64,000 bases of DNA from Deltaproteobacteria bacterium UBA6106 (GCA_002428485.1 DIWM01000013.1:1-64000); one strand, 5' to 3'; counted from the first letter of the stretch, positions 34,939 through 42,404 are shown. A program made the numbers and translations. Notes: generated by a model not told the origin, from the letters alone.

Positions 34939-36739
34939 TATTTTTAAAAATGACGAGATGCAGGAGATCATCGACGAGTTTGTTACTGAGTCCGGCGAGC
35001 TGATAGAGAACGTCATACAGGACGTTGTCATAATCGAAAATAACCCCGATGATGAGATGATCAACGGGATCTTCAGGGCTGTCCACACGATCAAAGGGAC
35101 CTCCAGCTTTCTGGGCTTTAATGCCCTTTCACAGCTCGCCCATAAGGCTGAAGATGTGATGGGCGCGATACGCAAGGGGGAGATGAAGCCGGATCAGGCG
35201 ATCGCCGACGTTCTGCTGGAGGCCTTTGACCTTATCAAGCTTATGATAGAAGACATACGGACAAAATCACCCGGAGAGCGTGAAACGGTCGCTACAATTA
35301 TCAAGCTTGAGGCGCTCCTTAATGATGACAGAAAAAAGATCGGCGAGATCCTTGTTGAAGAAAAGGTGATAACCAGGAACGAACGTGACGAGGTCCTGGA
35401 AAAACAGAAACAGGATAAGGAAAAAAAGTTCGGCGAGATCGTGGTCGAGGAAAAGCTGATCACAGAGGCGCAACTGAATAATTTTCTGACGAAGCAGAAG
35501 GCAGTGAAAGAGGAACAGACCATAAGGATCGACGTGAGGAAGCTGGATGAGCTTATGAACCTTGTCGGCGAGCTTGTGCTCGGCAAAAACAGGCTCATCC
35601 TGCTGGACAGCCTTGCAAAGAAAGGATCTGAAGCCGACGGCATGCTGGAAAACCTTACTGATGTGACCAGCTATATTGAAGGAATAACGAACGAGCTGCA
35701 GCTTTCCGTCATGAGGGCAAGGCTGGTTCCCATCGGCAAATTATTCAACAAGGTGCCGAGGCAGGTGAGGGACCTCTGCGGCGAATTTAAAAAAGAGATA
35801 GAATTGAAGGTTGAGGGAGAAAGCACGGAGCTGGACAGGTCGCTGATAGAGGCGCTCCAGGACCCTTTGGTGCATATTATAAGAAACTCCGTGGACCACG
35901 GCATAGAATCTCCCGAAGAGCGCACAAAGAAGGGAAAACCTTCCAAGGGTTTTCTTTCCATAAAGGCATATAACGAAGGCAACCATGTCATTGTAGAGAT
36001 TTTTGATGACGGCAAGGGGATCAACGTCCAGGCGGTCAAGGAAAAGGTGAAAGAGAAGGGGATAATGAACGACGCAGAACTTAACAACCTGTCCGAAAGG
36101 GAGACGATGAACCTCATATTTATTCCAGGCCTTAGCACGGCAAAAAAGGTCAGCAAGGTCTCCGGCAGAGGGGTGGGCATGGACGTCGTAAAAACAAACA
36201 TAGAAAAGATGAACGGGCAGGCGTATATAGATTCCGAGGAAGGGCAATGGACCAGGCTGACGATCAGGCTGCCCCTCACGCTGGCTATCATGAGGGCGCT
36301 CATTGTGAAGATAGCCGATGAACTTTTTGCGGTCCCGTTGAATACGGTTATGGAGTTGGTAAAGGAAAGGAAAGGGCTTGTCAAATCTGTCGATAAGAAT
36401 GAAGTGTTCGTGTTGAGGGATACGGTAATACCTATTGTAGACCTTTCAAGGGCATTTTCTGCCGGCGGCAGCAACGGGAAAAGCGGCTACCTTGTTATCT
36501 GCAGCATTGCAGACAAGATTGTGGGGATCAGGGTTCATTCGGTGATAGGGCAGGAAGAGGTAGTTATCAAGCCGCTGGGCGAGTTTTTAAAGAACATAAA
36601 AGGCATCAGCGGGGCAACCATCAGGGGAGACGGGAAGGTCATACCCATACTGGATATACCAGGCGTGATAAGCCATTTTAATATTCAGCGAAGAATGGCA
36701 AACCAGCAGCAGACGGCCTTCAGCGCTGCGGCAAGCTGA
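34928..36739 (+). CDS. cheA: Chemotaxis kinase CheA with MshEN-like repeats in place of P2
   Basis: Histidine kinase of the chemosensory array, 603 residues. P1 carries H53 in AVHTIKGTSSFLGF. Between P1 and the dimerisation domain (from about 197) there is no normal CheY-binding P2; instead two 24-residue motifs, 137-160 (IGEILVEEKVI...LEKQ) and 167-190 (FGEIVVEEKLI...LTKQ), follow the MshEN pattern R-L-G-x2-hydrophobic-pair-x2-G-hydrophobic-pair, ending in Gln at position 24. P4 (HIIRNSVDHGIESPEER, DDGKGI) and the CheW-like P5 are intact. In MshEN this fold binds c-di-GMP, but here the Arg and second Gly are both replaced by Lys. Confidence 0.95.
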   Translation: MGDDIFKNDEMQEIIDEFVTESGELIENVIQDVVIIENNPDDEMINGIFRAVHTIKGTSSFLGFNALSQLAHKAEDVMGAIRKGEMKPDQAIADVLLEAFDLIKLMIEDIRTKSPGERETVATIIKLEALLNDDRKKIGEILVEEKVITRNERDEVLEKQKQDKEKKFGEIVVEEKLITEAQLNNFLTKQKAVKEEQTIRIDVRKLDELMNLVGELVLGKNRLILLDSLAKKGSEADGMLENLTDVTSYIEGITNELQLSVMRARLVPIGKLFNKVPRQVRDLCGEFKKEIELKVEGESTELDRSLIEALQDPLVHIIRNSVDHGIESPEERTKKGKPSKGFLSIKAYNEGNHVIVEIFDDGKGINVQAVKEKVKEKGIMNDAELNNLSERETMNLIFIPGLSTAKKVSKVSGRGVGMDVVKTNIEKMNGQAYIDSEEGQWTRLTIRLPLTLAIMRALIVKIADELFAVPLNTVMELVKERKGLVKSVDKNEVFVLRDTVIPIVDLSRAFSAGGSNGKSGYLVICSIADKIVGIRVHSVIGQEEVVIKPLGEFLKNIKGISGATIRGDGKVIPILDIPGVISHFNIQRRMANQQQTAFSAAAS

Positions 36740-36745
36740 AAAAAA

Positions 36746-36860
36746 CAGTATATCGTATATCGTAGATCGTATATCGAAAAACCCTCTCCTTAGGATGTTT
36801 TTTTGCAGTTAACGAAATACCATATACGATCTACGATATACTGTTGATAGCTGACAGCTG
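36746..36860. repeat. Inverted heptad-repeat array between convergent cheA and EAL/HDOD genes
   Basis: Left arm CAGTA, TATCGTA, TATCGTA, GATCGTA, TATCG (36746-36776). The right arm (36820-36843) read in reverse is CAGTA, TATCGTA, GATCGTA, TATGG: the same sequence minus exactly one heptamer. A short extra pair of units (GATAGCT, GACAGCT) follows. The centre includes a T7 tract and AAAACCCTCT-like string. Its place between convergent genes makes a bidirectional terminator role plausible. Confidence 0.88.
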
Positions 36861-36866
36861 TGTGCG

Positions 36867-38144
36867 TTAGATATTGAATTGTTCGAACTCGACGATGGCG
36901 CTGTGCTCGATAGCAAAAAGGTCGTTCATGTCCATGTCGAGGTCCTTCAGGGACGGTGCAATGTTCTCGTACCTTTCCTGTTCAAGGTTCTCGATAATTG
37001 ATATGAAGGTTCCCCAAATGCCGTCCCTGTTCAGAAGAGCGTTATTGATCTCCTGAGAGATATTGAGCTCCTTCAATATACTTTCCAATGAAGTCTGGAA
37101 AAGAACCCCTATGAGCGATAATACCCCTGTGATAAACGCCATATCGGCCTTTGTCCTGTCATGGGTGACTTTCTGGGTCAGAAGCTCCATCATCCTTCCA
37201 CGCACAGCAGCCCTTTCGAAGATAGGCGTTGATTTCACATCATTATTATCTCCTGCGTACAAAAGAAGCGTAACCCATTTCTGGAGGTTCCGGTAGCCAA
37301 GCAGCGCGATCGATTGCGGTATAGATGTGATCTTGTTGGGCATATAAAATGCAGCCGAATTAATAAATTGAAGCAGCTTGATATGTAGTTCCGGGTTTTT
37401 TCTGAAAAGCTGTTCTATTATGTAGAACTCTTCTTCCTTTGTGAGTATCTTGGAAAGATTGATCAGCACGATCTGTGCAGGCGAGATCGATTTCCCCGTT
37501 ATGATGGAAGGTTTCGCGAAGAAGTATCCCTGGAAAAGATCGAAGCCGAGCGAAAGGCAGAATTCGAAATCCTCTTTTGTTTCAACCTTCTCTGCAAGAA
37601 GCTTCACATTATACCGCTTCAACCTTTTGACCGTTTCAGGGAGCGCTGCCTTATCGTTTAAGAGGAGGTCGATCTTTATGTAATGAACCATGTCGAAGAT
37701 CTTTATGTATGACTCATCATAGACAAAGTCATCCAATGCGAGCTGAAACCCTGCCTTTCTCATTTTGTTACACAGGCTCAGGACTGCATCATTGATCTCG
37801 ACGGTTTCAAGAAGTTCAAGTATCGTTGTGTTTTTCGGCAGCAGGTCGATGATGCCGCTTTCCAGGACCTCGGCGTCAACGTTAATGAACCCTTTCTTCT
37901 CCCCTATCAGGTTTGCGATCCCTATGTTGTTCAGGGCGTTGACCATAACGCTTGCCGTGGCCTGCCTGTTATCGACAAAATTTGCACACGCTGCGGCGCT
38001 GTTCCTGAAGAGCAATTCATAGCCGAAGGTCCGTTTATGTCTGTCCAGTATGGGCTGCCTGCCGATGTATACCTTGTTCAATGCTGTTATATTTTGCGAA
38101 GGGTCCTGAGAGTTTGGCAGCGATTGTGCAATATGATTGAGCAT
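36867..38144 (-). CDS. EAL/HDOD (YuxH-family) signalling protein
   Basis: EAL-like domain at about 28-235 (YIGRQPILDRHKRTFGYELL; FINVDAEVLES; LALDDFV; YIKIDLLL; LFQGYFFAKP) joined to an HDOD domain at about 240-400. The acidic residues of the EAL fold appear partly kept, but EAL reads ELL, so c-di-GMP hydrolysis is uncertain; many of this family are sensors. The open frame extends 25 codons further, but a consensus sigma-28 promoter lies inside that extension and a GAGG site precedes this ATG, so I start here. Product 425 residues. Late flagellar regulon member. Confidence 0.9.
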   Translation of the reverse strand: MLNHIAQSLPNSQDPSQNITALNKVYIGRQPILDRHKRTFGYELLFRNSAAACANFVDNRQATASVMVNALNNIGIANLIGEKKGFINVDAEVLESGIIDLLPKNTTILELLETVEINDAVLSLCNKMRKAGFQLALDDFVYDESYIKIFDMVHYIKIDLLLNDKAALPETVKRLKRYNVKLLAEKVETKEDFEFCLSLGFDLFQGYFFAKPSIITGKSISPAQIVLINLSKILTKEEEFYIIEQLFRKNPELHIKLLQFINSAAFYMPNKITSIPQSIALLGYRNLQKWVTLLLYAGDNNDVKSTPIFERAAVRGRMMELLTQKVTHDRTKADMAFITGVLSLIGVLFQTSLESILKELNISQEINNALLNRDGIWGTFISIIENLEQERYENIAPSLKDLDMDMNDLFAIEHSAIVEFEQFNI

Positions 38145-38167
38145 GGTTGTCCTCAATACTATATCTA

Positions 38168-38194
38168 GTATCGGCAGGGAGGTGATTTTCTTAA
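38168..38194 (-). promoter_or_regulatory. Sigma-28 promoter of the EAL/HDOD gene
   Basis: Minus strand TTAAGAAA (38187-38194), 11-bp spacer, GCCGATAC (38168-38175), about 24 bp before the ATG. Confidence 0.85.
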
Positions 38195-38206
38195 ACAGGA
38201 AAGGCA

Positions 38207-38227
38207 GCTCATAGTTCATAGCTCATG
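38207..38227. repeat. Short heptad array in the divergent EAL/cheW promoter region
   Basis: Three 7-bp units GCTCATA, GTTCATA, GCTCATG, lying between the two divergent sigma-28 promoters. Confidence 0.6.
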
Positions 38228-38268
38228 GCAACAGCGAAGATTATGCGAGACAACATGAATATTATTGC

Positions 38269-38295
38269 TTAAGTTTTCAGTAAAACCTCCGATGA
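38269..38295 (+). promoter_or_regulatory. Sigma-28 promoter of cheW
   Basis: TTAAGTTT (38269-38276), 11-bp spacer, TCCGATGA (38288-38295). Weaker -10 than the others, but exact spacing and position. Confidence 0.7.
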
Positions 38296-38317
38296 AATGT
38301 TCAAGGAGGATGAACTT

Positions 38318-38785
38318 ATGGACGATGGGAGGATATTACAGCTTGTTACCTTTAAGTTGGAAAACGAAGAATTCGGCGTGGACATCTTAAAAGTCCAGGA
38401 GATTAACAAGATGATGAACATAACCAAGATACCTAACGCGCCTTCGTTCATTGAGGGTGTCATCAACCTGAGGGGGAAAATAATACCTATCATCGATTTG
38501 AGAAAAAGGCTCGGTTTTTATAACAGGGGATACGACAAATCGACAAGGATCATTGTTGTTGAACTCGACGGGCTTGTGCTTGGATTTATCGTAGATTCTG
38601 TGTCTGAGGTACTCAGGATACCCGGCAATACGATAGAGCCGCCGCCGTCGATCGTAGCCGGGATAGAATCAGATTACATTGAAGGGGTCGGCAAATTGAA
38701 TGACCGTTTACTCATCCTGCTTGAGCTAAAAAAGATATTTGCCTCTCCTGAGCGAAAAGAGATAGAAAACATAGAGATGAATTAA
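38318..38785 (+). CDS. cheW: Chemotaxis coupling protein CheW
   Basis: Couples receptors to CheA. The 155 residues are a single CheW domain (LVTFKLENEEFGVDILKVQE; FIEGVINLRGKIIPIIDLRK). I start at ATG 38318 because AAGGAGG sits eight bases upstream; an in-frame ATG at 38297 falls before the expected transcript start. Transcribed from its own sigma-28 promoter, divergent from the EAL/HDOD gene. Confidence 0.95.
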   Translation: MDDGRILQLVTFKLENEEFGVDILKVQEINKMMNITKIPNAPSFIEGVINLRGKIIPIIDLRKRLGFYNRGYDKSTRIIVVELDGLVLGFIVDSVSEVLRIPGNTIEPPPSIVAGIESDYIEGVGKLNDRLLILLELKKIFASPERKEIENIEMN

Positions 38786-38804
38786 TGAATGAAACAGGAA
38801 TGTT

Positions 38805-39035
38805 ATGAGCGAACCATTTGATGTGAACTTACTCAGCAATATCCAGGGACTGGATAAGAAGTCGTCCATATCAAAAGAATTCGTCCAATTGAAAAGAAAG
38901 AGCGTATCCGACAGGAGAAAAAGACCCGGGCACTACCAGTCAAAAGGGTTTTTTATAGAACCTGACAGGGATGAGCGGGATGACGGCAGGGCCGATGAAG
39001 TCGACCCGAAAGGCGCAATCGACATCACGGTGTGA
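38805..39035 (+). CDS. Small charged protein after cheW, unknown function
   Basis: Unrecognised 76-residue protein, 19 bases after cheW with an AGGA site, so very likely in the same late transcript. Highly hydrophilic: basic in the middle (LKRKSVSDRRKRPGHY) and acidic towards the end (EPDRDERDDGRADEVD). No membrane segment or motif. Its length and position are compatible with a chemotaxis or motor accessory protein, but nothing in the sequence proves function. Confidence 0.6.
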   Translation: MSEPFDVNLLSNIQGLDKKSSISKEFVQLKRKSVSDRRKRPGHYQSKGFFIEPDRDERDDGRADEVDPKGAIDITV

Positions 39036-39076
39036 AAAAATTGCCAGGGTAGGAAATATTTTCCGCTGAATCAAGC

Positions 39077-39291
39077 CGTATTTCGTATTTAGTATATCGT
39101 ATATAGTACACTGCAAAAGATCCCCCAGGTTTATTTCGATATACGATATACTAAATACTATTCACTGGTTTTTTTACTATCCACTGCCTTTCTTGTGGCT
39201 CCCATCATTGTCGGCATCCAGTATCGAGCATCCAGCATCGATTTTGAAGTTCACGATCTACTATATACTATCTACTATATACTATGTATGG
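39077..39291. repeat. Long heptad-repeat array ahead of flgF
   Basis: Three blocks. 39077-39111 (CGTATTT twice, AGTATAT, CGTATAT, AGTACAC) and 39135-39169 (TTCGATA, TACGATA, TACTAAA, TACTATT, CACTGGT) are roughly inverted. 39215-39291 is eleven units in unbroken register (CATCCAG, TATCGAG, CATCCAG, CATCGAT, TTTGAAG, TTCACGA, TCTACTA, TATACTA, TCTACTA, TATACTA, TGTATGG). It ends seven bases before the -24 element. The 290-bp gap holds nothing else recognisable. Confidence 0.88.
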
Positions 39292-39297
39292 CTTTCC

Positions 39298-39313
39298 TGG
39301 CATGCATATTGCA
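39298..39313 (+). promoter_or_regulatory. Sigma-54 promoter of the flgF-flgG-flgA-flgH-flgI operon
   Basis: TGGCATG-N4-TTGCA with exact spacing (GG 39299-39300, GC 39311-39312). The flgF ATG is 14 nt after the -12 C. Confidence 0.88.
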
Positions 39314-39325
39314 AATTAATATTCC

Positions 39326-40063
39326 ATGAGTTTTTTCGGCACCGTAAGCGGCAAATTCATTAACGAGAGAAGGTTCGAGGTTATCACCAACAATATGGCC
39401 AACGCGCTCACTGCGGGGTATAAGGCGTCGAAGCCTGCATTCAGCATGGTAGCGAGCGAGAAGGCGGTAAATACCGGCAACAACGAACTGAGGAATACCT
39501 ATGTCGGTGTTTATGACACATTTACGGATTTTTCTGACGCTCCGATCATTGAAAGCGGTTCCACGTTCGACTGCGCTATCGACGGAGCTGGATTTTTTGT
39601 AGTATCAGGAAAGAACGGCGATATGTATACGAGAAACGGTCAGTTTACGCTTGACCGCAGTAACAGGCTAGTAACGATGAGCGGCGACGCGGTACTGGGA
39701 AAGGGCGGGGAAATCATCATTGATGTTGACAGCGCCAAGGATAAAACAGTAACGATAGAAAAGGACGGCTCGATATTTGTCGGAAAAGACCCGGTAGGTA
39801 CCTTGAGGATCGTGGATTTTGACGACAAGCAATATCTGCGGCCGGCCGGAAGAAGCTTGTTCGTAAACGTGAACAGCGAAAACCAGGAGAAGGCGCCGGA
39901 AAACGTTTCCGTCAAACAGGGCTCGTACGAATCGTCAAACGTCAATATATTTAAAGAAATGATCGAGATGATCCATACGCTGCGGGCATATGAATGCTAC
40001 ACGAAGGTAGACCAGTTCTTCAGCGATATGTATACGAAGCTCGTGGATCTGGGAAAGTTTTAG
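39326..40063 (+). CDS. flgF: Flagellar basal-body rod protein FlgF
   Basis: Proximal rod subunit of the FlgE/F/G family, 245 residues. The start aligns with FlgG (NNMANALTAGYKASKPAF at about 22-39, as NNIANVNTNGFKKSRADF in FlgG), so no downstream start can be right. C-terminal signature ESSNVNIFKEMIEMIHTLRA. There is no Shine-Dalgarno sequence, and the sigma-54 promoter implies a leaderless mRNA. First gene of the rod/ring operon. Confidence 0.94.
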   Translation: MSFFGTVSGKFINERRFEVITNNMANALTAGYKASKPAFSMVASEKAVNTGNNELRNTYVGVYDTFTDFSDAPIIESGSTFDCAIDGAGFFVVSGKNGDMYTRNGQFTLDRSNRLVTMSGDAVLGKGGEIIIDVDSAKDKTVTIEKDGSIFVGKDPVGTLRIVDFDDKQYLRPAGRSLFVNVNSENQEKAPENVSVKQGSYESSNVNIFKEMIEMIHTLRAYECYTKVDQFFSDMYTKLVDLGKF

Positions 40064-40072
40064 GAGGTATCA

Positions 40073-40861
40073 ATGATAAGGGCATTATGGACGGCCGGTA
40101 CAGGGATGAACGTGCAGCAGGTGAACCTTGACGTCATAGCGAACAATATCGCGAACGTCAATACCAACGGTTTTAAAAAATCGCGGGCAGACTTCCAGGA
40201 CCTCATGTACCAGACATTGAGGCTCCAGGGAACCAAGACGGGCAGCGGAAATCAGGTCCCGACGGGAATACAGATAGGGCTCGGCGCCATGCTGTCATCG
40301 GTTCAGAAGATCTTTCAGCAGGGCGACTACCAGAAGACAGACAATGAGCTTGACATATCTATCGAAGGGAACGGCTTCTTTCAGATCACGCTCCCTTCAG
40401 GGGACAAAGCCTATACACGTTCGGGCGCCATGAAAAGCGACTCCGAGGGGAAACTGGTTACCGCGGATGGCTACCTGTTGGAGCCAAACATCACGATCCC
40501 GCAAAAGACGCTCAATATTTCCATTGAAGCGGACGGCACCGTATCCGTTCTTGTCCAGGGCCAGTCGAGCCCGCAGCAGATCGGCAAGATCGAGCTTGCG
40601 ACCTTCGCGAATTCAACCGGCTTAAGGGCAATCGGGAAAAATCTCTTTTTGGAGTCAGATGCGAGCGGGACTCCCACAACGGGAAAGCCGGGGGAAAACG
40701 GAATGGGAACGCTTCTCCAGGGGTACCTGGAGATGTCAAATGTGAATATCATGCAGGAGATGATCAACCTTATCATAGGGCAGAGGGCGTACGAGGTGAA
40801 CTCGAAGGCTATCCAGGCCGCCGATGAGATGCTCCAGATGGCAAACAACATAAGGAGATAA
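40073..40861 (+). CDS. flgG: Flagellar distal rod protein FlgG
   Basis: Distal rod, 262 residues. N-terminal signature NNIANVNTNGFKKSRADFQD and C-terminal LEMSNVNIMQEMINLIIGQR, with the conserved ending AADEMLQMANNIRR. GGAGG before the ATG. Its 3' end supplies the ribosome site for flgA. Confidence 0.97.
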   Translation: MIRALWTAGTGMNVQQVNLDVIANNIANVNTNGFKKSRADFQDLMYQTLRLQGTKTGSGNQVPTGIQIGLGAMLSSVQKIFQQGDYQKTDNELDISIEGNGFFQITLPSGDKAYTRSGAMKSDSEGKLVTADGYLLEPNITIPQKTLNISIEADGTVSVLVQGQSSPQQIGKIELATFANSTGLRAIGKNLFLESDASGTPTTGKPGENGMGTLLQGYLEMSNVNIMQEMINLIIGQRAYEVNSKAIQAADEMLQMANNIRR

Positions 40862-40862
40862 C

Positions 40863-41648
40863 GTGAGCAGCAGCAGAGAGCAGAGAGCAGAGAGCAGAGA
40901 GCTAAAAACGAAAATCGAGGATCGAGGAGCGAGGAGCAGGAGGCGCGCTTTCCTGAAATTGTTCTTTTTCTGCTTCTTGCTATCAGCTATCAGCTATCAG
41001 CTATCAGCTGTTTTTGCGTTTGCTCTGGACCGGTCGGTCGTTGAGGCAAGGCTTACACGGTTTGTGAAGCAACTGTATGGCGAAAACGATGATGTACGTA
41101 TCAGGTTTAACCCCGTAACCATTTCGCAGAACGAAAAGATGAAGATCAAAAATATCAGCTTTGTCGAGATGCCTGACGCGAACGGTGCGGGTATTTGTTT
41201 GCTGGAACTGGAACAAAATGGCGGCAGGACGAGGAGCGTTCAGGTGCCCTTTAAGGTATTCGCAAAAAGGAAGATATTCATGATGAGGAACCCCGGCAAA
41301 CAGGGAGACATTATAAGAAAAGCCGACATTTCCGTGAAAGAGATACATCTCACCGGCAGAAACAGCGAGTATCCTGCGGCCGCTGAAGACATCACCGGAA
41401 GAATATTAAAAAGGGATATTGCCGCCAATACGGTCATTACCAGACAGATCCTCGAGGATCAGATCGCATTGCAGAGAGGGGATTCGGTCAATATTGTTTT
41501 AGAGGGAAATGGCCTGCTTGTGCGGACGAAAGGGAAAGCGGTTGACAAGGGGAGGATTGGTGATACGGTAAGGGTCAAGAATATCACCTCCGGAAGAGAG
41601 GTCATCGGCAAGGTTGTGAGCAGCAGCGCCGTTGTAGTTCAGTTTTAG
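40863..41648 (+). CDS. flgA: P-ring assembly chaperone FlgA with repeat-derived signal peptide
   Basis: Periplasmic chaperone for FlgI. The SAF/FlgA domain occupies the C-terminal half (IIRKADISVKEIHL; ITGRILKRDIAANTVITRQI; VRTKGKAVDKGRIGDTVRV). GTG start, one base after flgG, with AGGAGA well placed in flgG. Residues 1-54 form a signal peptide: Arg-rich n-region (to about 28), hydrophobic core (30-54), cleavage after AFA. All of this is encoded by an inverted heptad-repeat array. No Met occurs again until well inside the mature protein, so this is the only available export signal. 261 residues. Confidence 0.9.
   Translation: MSSSREQRAESRELKTKIEDRGARSRRRAFLKLFFFCFLLSAISYQLSAVFAFALDRSVVEARLTRFVKQLYGENDDVRIRFNPVTISQNEKMKIKNISFVEMPDANGAGICLLELEQNGGRTRSVQVPFKVFAKRKIFMMRNPGKQGDIIRKADISVKEIHLTGRNSEYPAAAEDITGRILKRDIAANTVITRQILEDQIALQRGDSVNIVLEGNGLLVRTKGKAVDKGRIGDTVRVKNITSGREVIGKVVSSSAVVVQF
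40873..41008. repeat. Inverted heptad-repeat array inside flgA
   Basis: Left arm GCAGAGA four times (40873-40900), then TCGAGGA-type units (40915-40942). Right arm TATCAGC four times (40981-41008). The reverse complement GCTGATA matches GCAGAGA at five of seven positions. Same architecture as the intergenic arrays but open in the flgA frame throughout. Confidence 0.9.
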
Positions 41649-41656
41649 GAGAGACC

Positions 41657-42361
41657 ATGAATAGGTATAAAATAATCATTTGCGTTTTTGTTGCAGTGGC
41701 CGTTCTTGCCGGCTGCAATACGCTGCAGCAATCACGGATAAAAGACGAGCCTTTTGTGATAGAGGATACGCATAAATACGCGAAACCAGCGCAGGCAGAC
41801 CTTAAGCCCGGAAGCATCTGGAAGGGCAATAACAGCAGCAATAGCCTATTCGGAGATCAAAGGGCAAGCAGCATCGGCGACATCATAACCGTCAGGATCG
41901 TTGAGGTGTCGCAGGCAACAGAAAAGGCAACGACAGATACGAAAAGAACGGGTGCGGTTCAGCTTGGCGTTCCCAACTTTTTCGGGCTGGAGACGAATAA
42001 CATACCGTCGAGCATCAGCACGGATAAATTTGTCAAGGCAGATACAAAGAATGATTTTAAAGGTGAAGGAGAGACGACACGGACAGGCTCTCTGAGCGCC
42101 ACTATCACGGCGAGGGTGGTCGATGTTATGCCTAATGGCAATCTTGCCATAGAGGGAAAAAGAGAGATCAGCATAAACGAGGAGAAAAAGGAGATATTGT
42201 TCCAGGGGATCGTGAGGCAAAAGGATATTGCCTACGATAACTCTGTCCTTTCAACCCAGGTTGCTGACGCAAAGATAATATATACAGGGATAGGAGTGCT
42301 TGGTGAGAAACAGAGTCCCGGATGGCTCGCGAGAATATTCGATCTCGTCTGGCCGTTTTAG
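41657..42361 (+). CDS. flgH: Flagellar L-ring protein FlgH
   Basis: Outer-membrane lipoprotein ring around the rod. Lipobox LAGC with the lipidated Cys at residue 20. Family motifs: SLFGDQRASSIGDIITVRI-like segment at about 68, VVDVMPNGNLAIEGKREISI, and the terminal region ending WLARIFDLVWPF. 234 residues. Demonstrates a diderm envelope. Confidence 0.96.
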   Translation: MNRYKIIICVFVAVAVLAGCNTLQQSRIKDEPFVIEDTHKYAKPAQADLKPGSIWKGNNSSNSLFGDQRASSIGDIITVRIVEVSQATEKATTDTKRTGAVQLGVPNFFGLETNNIPSSISTDKFVKADTKNDFKGEGETTRTGSLSATITARVVDVMPNGNLAIEGKREISINEEKKEILFQGIVRQKDIAYDNSVLSTQVADAKIIYTGIGVLGEKQSPGWLARIFDLVWPF

Positions 42362-42404
42362 AGGCGAAAAGCATGTTCTACAGGCATAACGGAAGGTGGA
42401 TACA

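Noticed and set aside
3766..39291. CRISPR array interpretation of the intergenic repeats
   Set aside because: Units are 7 bp with no spacers and no cas genes are present.
40863..41011. FlgA start wrongly extended into intergenic DNA
   Set aside because: flgA begins one base after flgG with a good AGGAGA site, and no later start yields an export signal, so the repeat must be translated.
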